From the NCBI GenBank assembly GCA_913020115.1, contig CAJWBQ010000008.1, positions 58,864 to 122,863 on the forward strand: 64,000 bases of DNA. The letters are read 5' to 3'. The translations under genes and the position numbers were made by a program. The notes beneath the pieces are model-generated. The model searched no databases, was not told the DNA's origin, and worked only from the letters and a program-made list of their open reading frames with translations. How positions within the stretch are numbered: position 1 is the first letter of the stretch; each line of letters starts with the position of its first letter. This document shows, piece by piece, positions 63,930 through 64,000 of this stretch. Source of the DNA: an uncultured Cellvibrionales bacterium. Its GTDB lineage: Bacteria; Pseudomonadota; Gammaproteobacteria; Pseudomonadales; Cellvibrionaceae.

Positions 63930-64000
63930 TGGGGTGGCTGACGGGGATCGAACCCGCGACCACCGGAATCACAATCCGGGGCTCTACCGACTGAGCTACA
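63930..64000 (-). tRNA. tRNA-His (anticodon GTG), 5' end outside the window
   Basis: On the minus strand the sequence gives a D arm (AGCTCAGTCGGTAGAGC), an anticodon arm CCGGA-TTGTGAT-TCCGG with anticodon GTG (63970-63972), a T arm with GGTTCGATCC, and an acceptor end with the histidine-type C discriminator followed by encoded CCA (63930-63932). The first acceptor bases lie beyond the window. It is convergent with the TBDT gene. Confidence 0.95.

Noticed and set aside
63930..64000. tRNA-His as integration site of a genomic island
   Set aside because: No integrase gene or repeat of the tRNA end was seen in the window.

Overview
The window looks like a chromosome segment of a marine gammaproteobacterium, probably of the Cellvibrionales/OMG type. 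This is inferred from six TonB-dependent receptors (TBDTs) in 64 kb, four of them with the 'EEI(V/T)VTAQ(K/R)R' type N-terminus common in that group, an overall base composition a little under half G+C, and many AraC-, TetR- and MarR-type regulators next to catabolic genes. No insertion sequence, integrase, phage gene or CRISPR array was seen. The only RNA gene is a partial tRNA-His at the right edge.

Layout. 1-5.9 kb: a siderophore-type TBDT with an ABC ATPase and two tandem DUF3526-type permeases, all leftward. 6.3-20.8 kb: a catabolic island with a StyA-like flavin monooxygenase, a XylS-type regulator, an SDR dehydrogenase, two TBDTs, an FAD oxidoreductase of the phytoene-desaturase type translationally coupled to a flavin reductase with a MarR-like tail, a second AraC regulator, a haem aldoxime dehydratase and a nitrilase. 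The dehydratase and nitrilase together make an aldoxime to nitrile to carboxylate route. 21-31.8 kb: a proline/glutamate-repeat surface protein, an AraC regulator, a NylB-like serine hydrolase, a TBDT, two tandem YtcJ-type amidohydrolases and a MarR regulator. 31.9-40.7 kb: a secreted protease set, namely a metalloprotease with two HExxH motifs, a tricorn-type S41 protease coupled to an exported amidohydrolase, and a TBDT ended by a clear intrinsic terminator.

41.4-47.6 kb: acyl-CoA metabolism (AMP-forming ligase, crotonase, alpha/beta hydrolase, saccharopine-dehydrogenase-like reductase) with two TetR repressors, each beside a recognisable operator. 47.9-53.3 kb: signalling, with a GAF/HD-GYP phosphodiesterase facing a three-gene operon of CHASE2 adenylate cyclase, SH3 protein and M48 lipoprotein protease. 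53.4-57 kb: an Old Yellow Enzyme, a trypsin-like secreted protease and a small NTR-like secreted protein. 57-60.5 kb: a SulP anion transporter, a beta-carbonic anhydrase and a divergent OxyR-like regulator that lacks the peroxidatic cysteine, with a perfect 10-bp-arm inverted repeat between the divergent genes. 60.7-64 kb: a pentapeptide-repeat potassium-channel-like protein, a TBDT and tRNA-His.

The most interesting parts are the aldoxime/nitrile island, which combines outer-membrane uptake, two flavin enzymes, a possibly ligand-gated reductase and two regulators, and the carbonic anhydrase/SulP/OxyR-like module, which may be an inorganic-carbon regulon using a repurposed OxyR. Functions are read from motifs recalled from the families; no database search was possible.
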